From: an uncultured Burkholderiales bacterium
Lineage (GTDB): Bacteria > Pseudomonadota > Gammaproteobacteria > Burkholderiales > Burkholderiaceae_C
Length of the DNA: 5,793 nt
Reading direction: 5' to 3'
NCBI GenBank assembly: GCA_903953985.1
Contig: CAJBLW010000555.1
Coordinates: 1 to 5,793, forward strand
Within the stretch, counting starts at the first letter, position 1, and each line of letters begins with the position of its first letter. The notes beneath the pieces were generated by a model. The model did no database searches. It had not been told where the DNA came from and saw nothing but the letters and a program-made list of their open reading frames with translations. The position numbers were made by a program, and so were the translations under genes. This document shows positions 5,584 through 5,793 of this stretch, in pieces.

Positions 5584-5793
5584 TCAATAAATCAGGCGCG
5601 GCACATCGGCAGGCTGGGTGCGGGGTGCATCTGTCTTCAGAGGGAAGTCTGCGAAACGGCCCGCCAGCGCCAAGCAGTCTTGCGGCCAATCGTGCGCCGC
5701 ATAAGTGCGGATGATGTCCGCCACCCAACGGCTTTTGGACACCCCATTGGCTTTGGCGGCTTCATCGACCATGGCTTGCGTGGCGTCGTCCAA
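5584..5793 (-). CDS. Ribbon-helix-helix-like antitoxin, partner of the VapC toxin (N-terminus outside window)
   Basis: The frame is open to the window edge. The TTG at 5793 is probably an internal Leu (an L-D-D-A-T-type sequence following the DNA-binding strand), so the first residues lie beyond the window. The visible 70 codons begin in DDATQAMVDEAAKANG, followed by SKSRWVADIIR, which matches the two helices and turn of CopG/Arc-type antitoxins. The tail, with DWPQDCLALAGRFADFPL and then a charged, proline-rich end, would wrap the toxin. Such antitoxins neutralise the partner PIN ribonuclease and repress their own operon as a complex. It ends 9 bases before the vapC start. The fold call rests on pattern resemblance and the strand before the helices is not visible, so the family is less certain than the role. 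Confidence 0.85.
   Translation of the reverse strand: MDDATQAMVDEAAKANGVSKSRWVADIIRTYAAHDWPQDCLALAGRFADFPLKTDAPRTQPADVPRLIY

Noticed and set aside
1..5793. Insertion sequence, CRISPR array, tRNA or phage attachment site
   Set aside because: No transposase, no regularly spaced repeats with unique spacers, no cloverleaf and no integrase were seen. The only tandem repeat is the 14-bp triplication at 4383-4424, which has no spacers.

Overview
The window is GC-rich, densely coded chromosomal DNA. The codon usage and the mix of genes (fatty-acid and acyl-CoA enzymes, a VapC-type toxin, an S1C-like protein) suggest a betaproteobacterium, most likely Comamonadaceae (Limnohabitans, Rhodoferax or Hydrogenophaga-like). 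This placement comes from protein resemblance recalled from memory, not from a search.

Layout. On the + strand, bases 1-1425 hold the 3' part of an acyl-CoA dehydrogenase gene, followed 21 bases later by a crotonase-family (enoyl-CoA hydratase/isomerase) gene; the two look like one operon. All other genes are on the - strand. Reading from the right edge they are: an incomplete ribbon-helix-helix-like antitoxin gene, a VapC PIN-domain toxin gene, a flavin reductase-like FMN split-barrel gene, a medium/long-chain acyl-CoA synthetase gene, and a secreted S1C (HtrA-like) protein with one PDZ domain that has lost two of its three catalytic residues. The + and - blocks converge at about 1426-1517, where there are small hairpins and a plausible intrinsic terminator for the S1C gene.

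How they work together. The synthetase would make acyl-CoA from free acids, and the dehydrogenase and crotonase would act on acyl-CoA and enoyl-CoA. The window therefore reads as a catabolic acyl-CoA neighbourhood, although the synthetase is transcribed separately from the other two. Both + strand enzymes lack the catalytic glutamates expected of textbook family members, which hints at an unusual substrate, a partner subunit or a different reaction. The toxin-antitoxin pair is an independent module at the right edge.

No mobile element, CRISPR array, rRNA or tRNA gene was seen. No gene-free stretch exceeds about 120 bases. The most unusual non-coding signals are a 14-bp tandem triplication at the flavin reductase stop codon, an inverted repeat that includes that gene's start codon, and a promoter-like element that overlaps the upstream ATG of the S1C gene. 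No clear new multi-gene system was found; the best candidates for follow-up are the non-canonical dehydrogenase/crotonase pair and the pseudoprotease.
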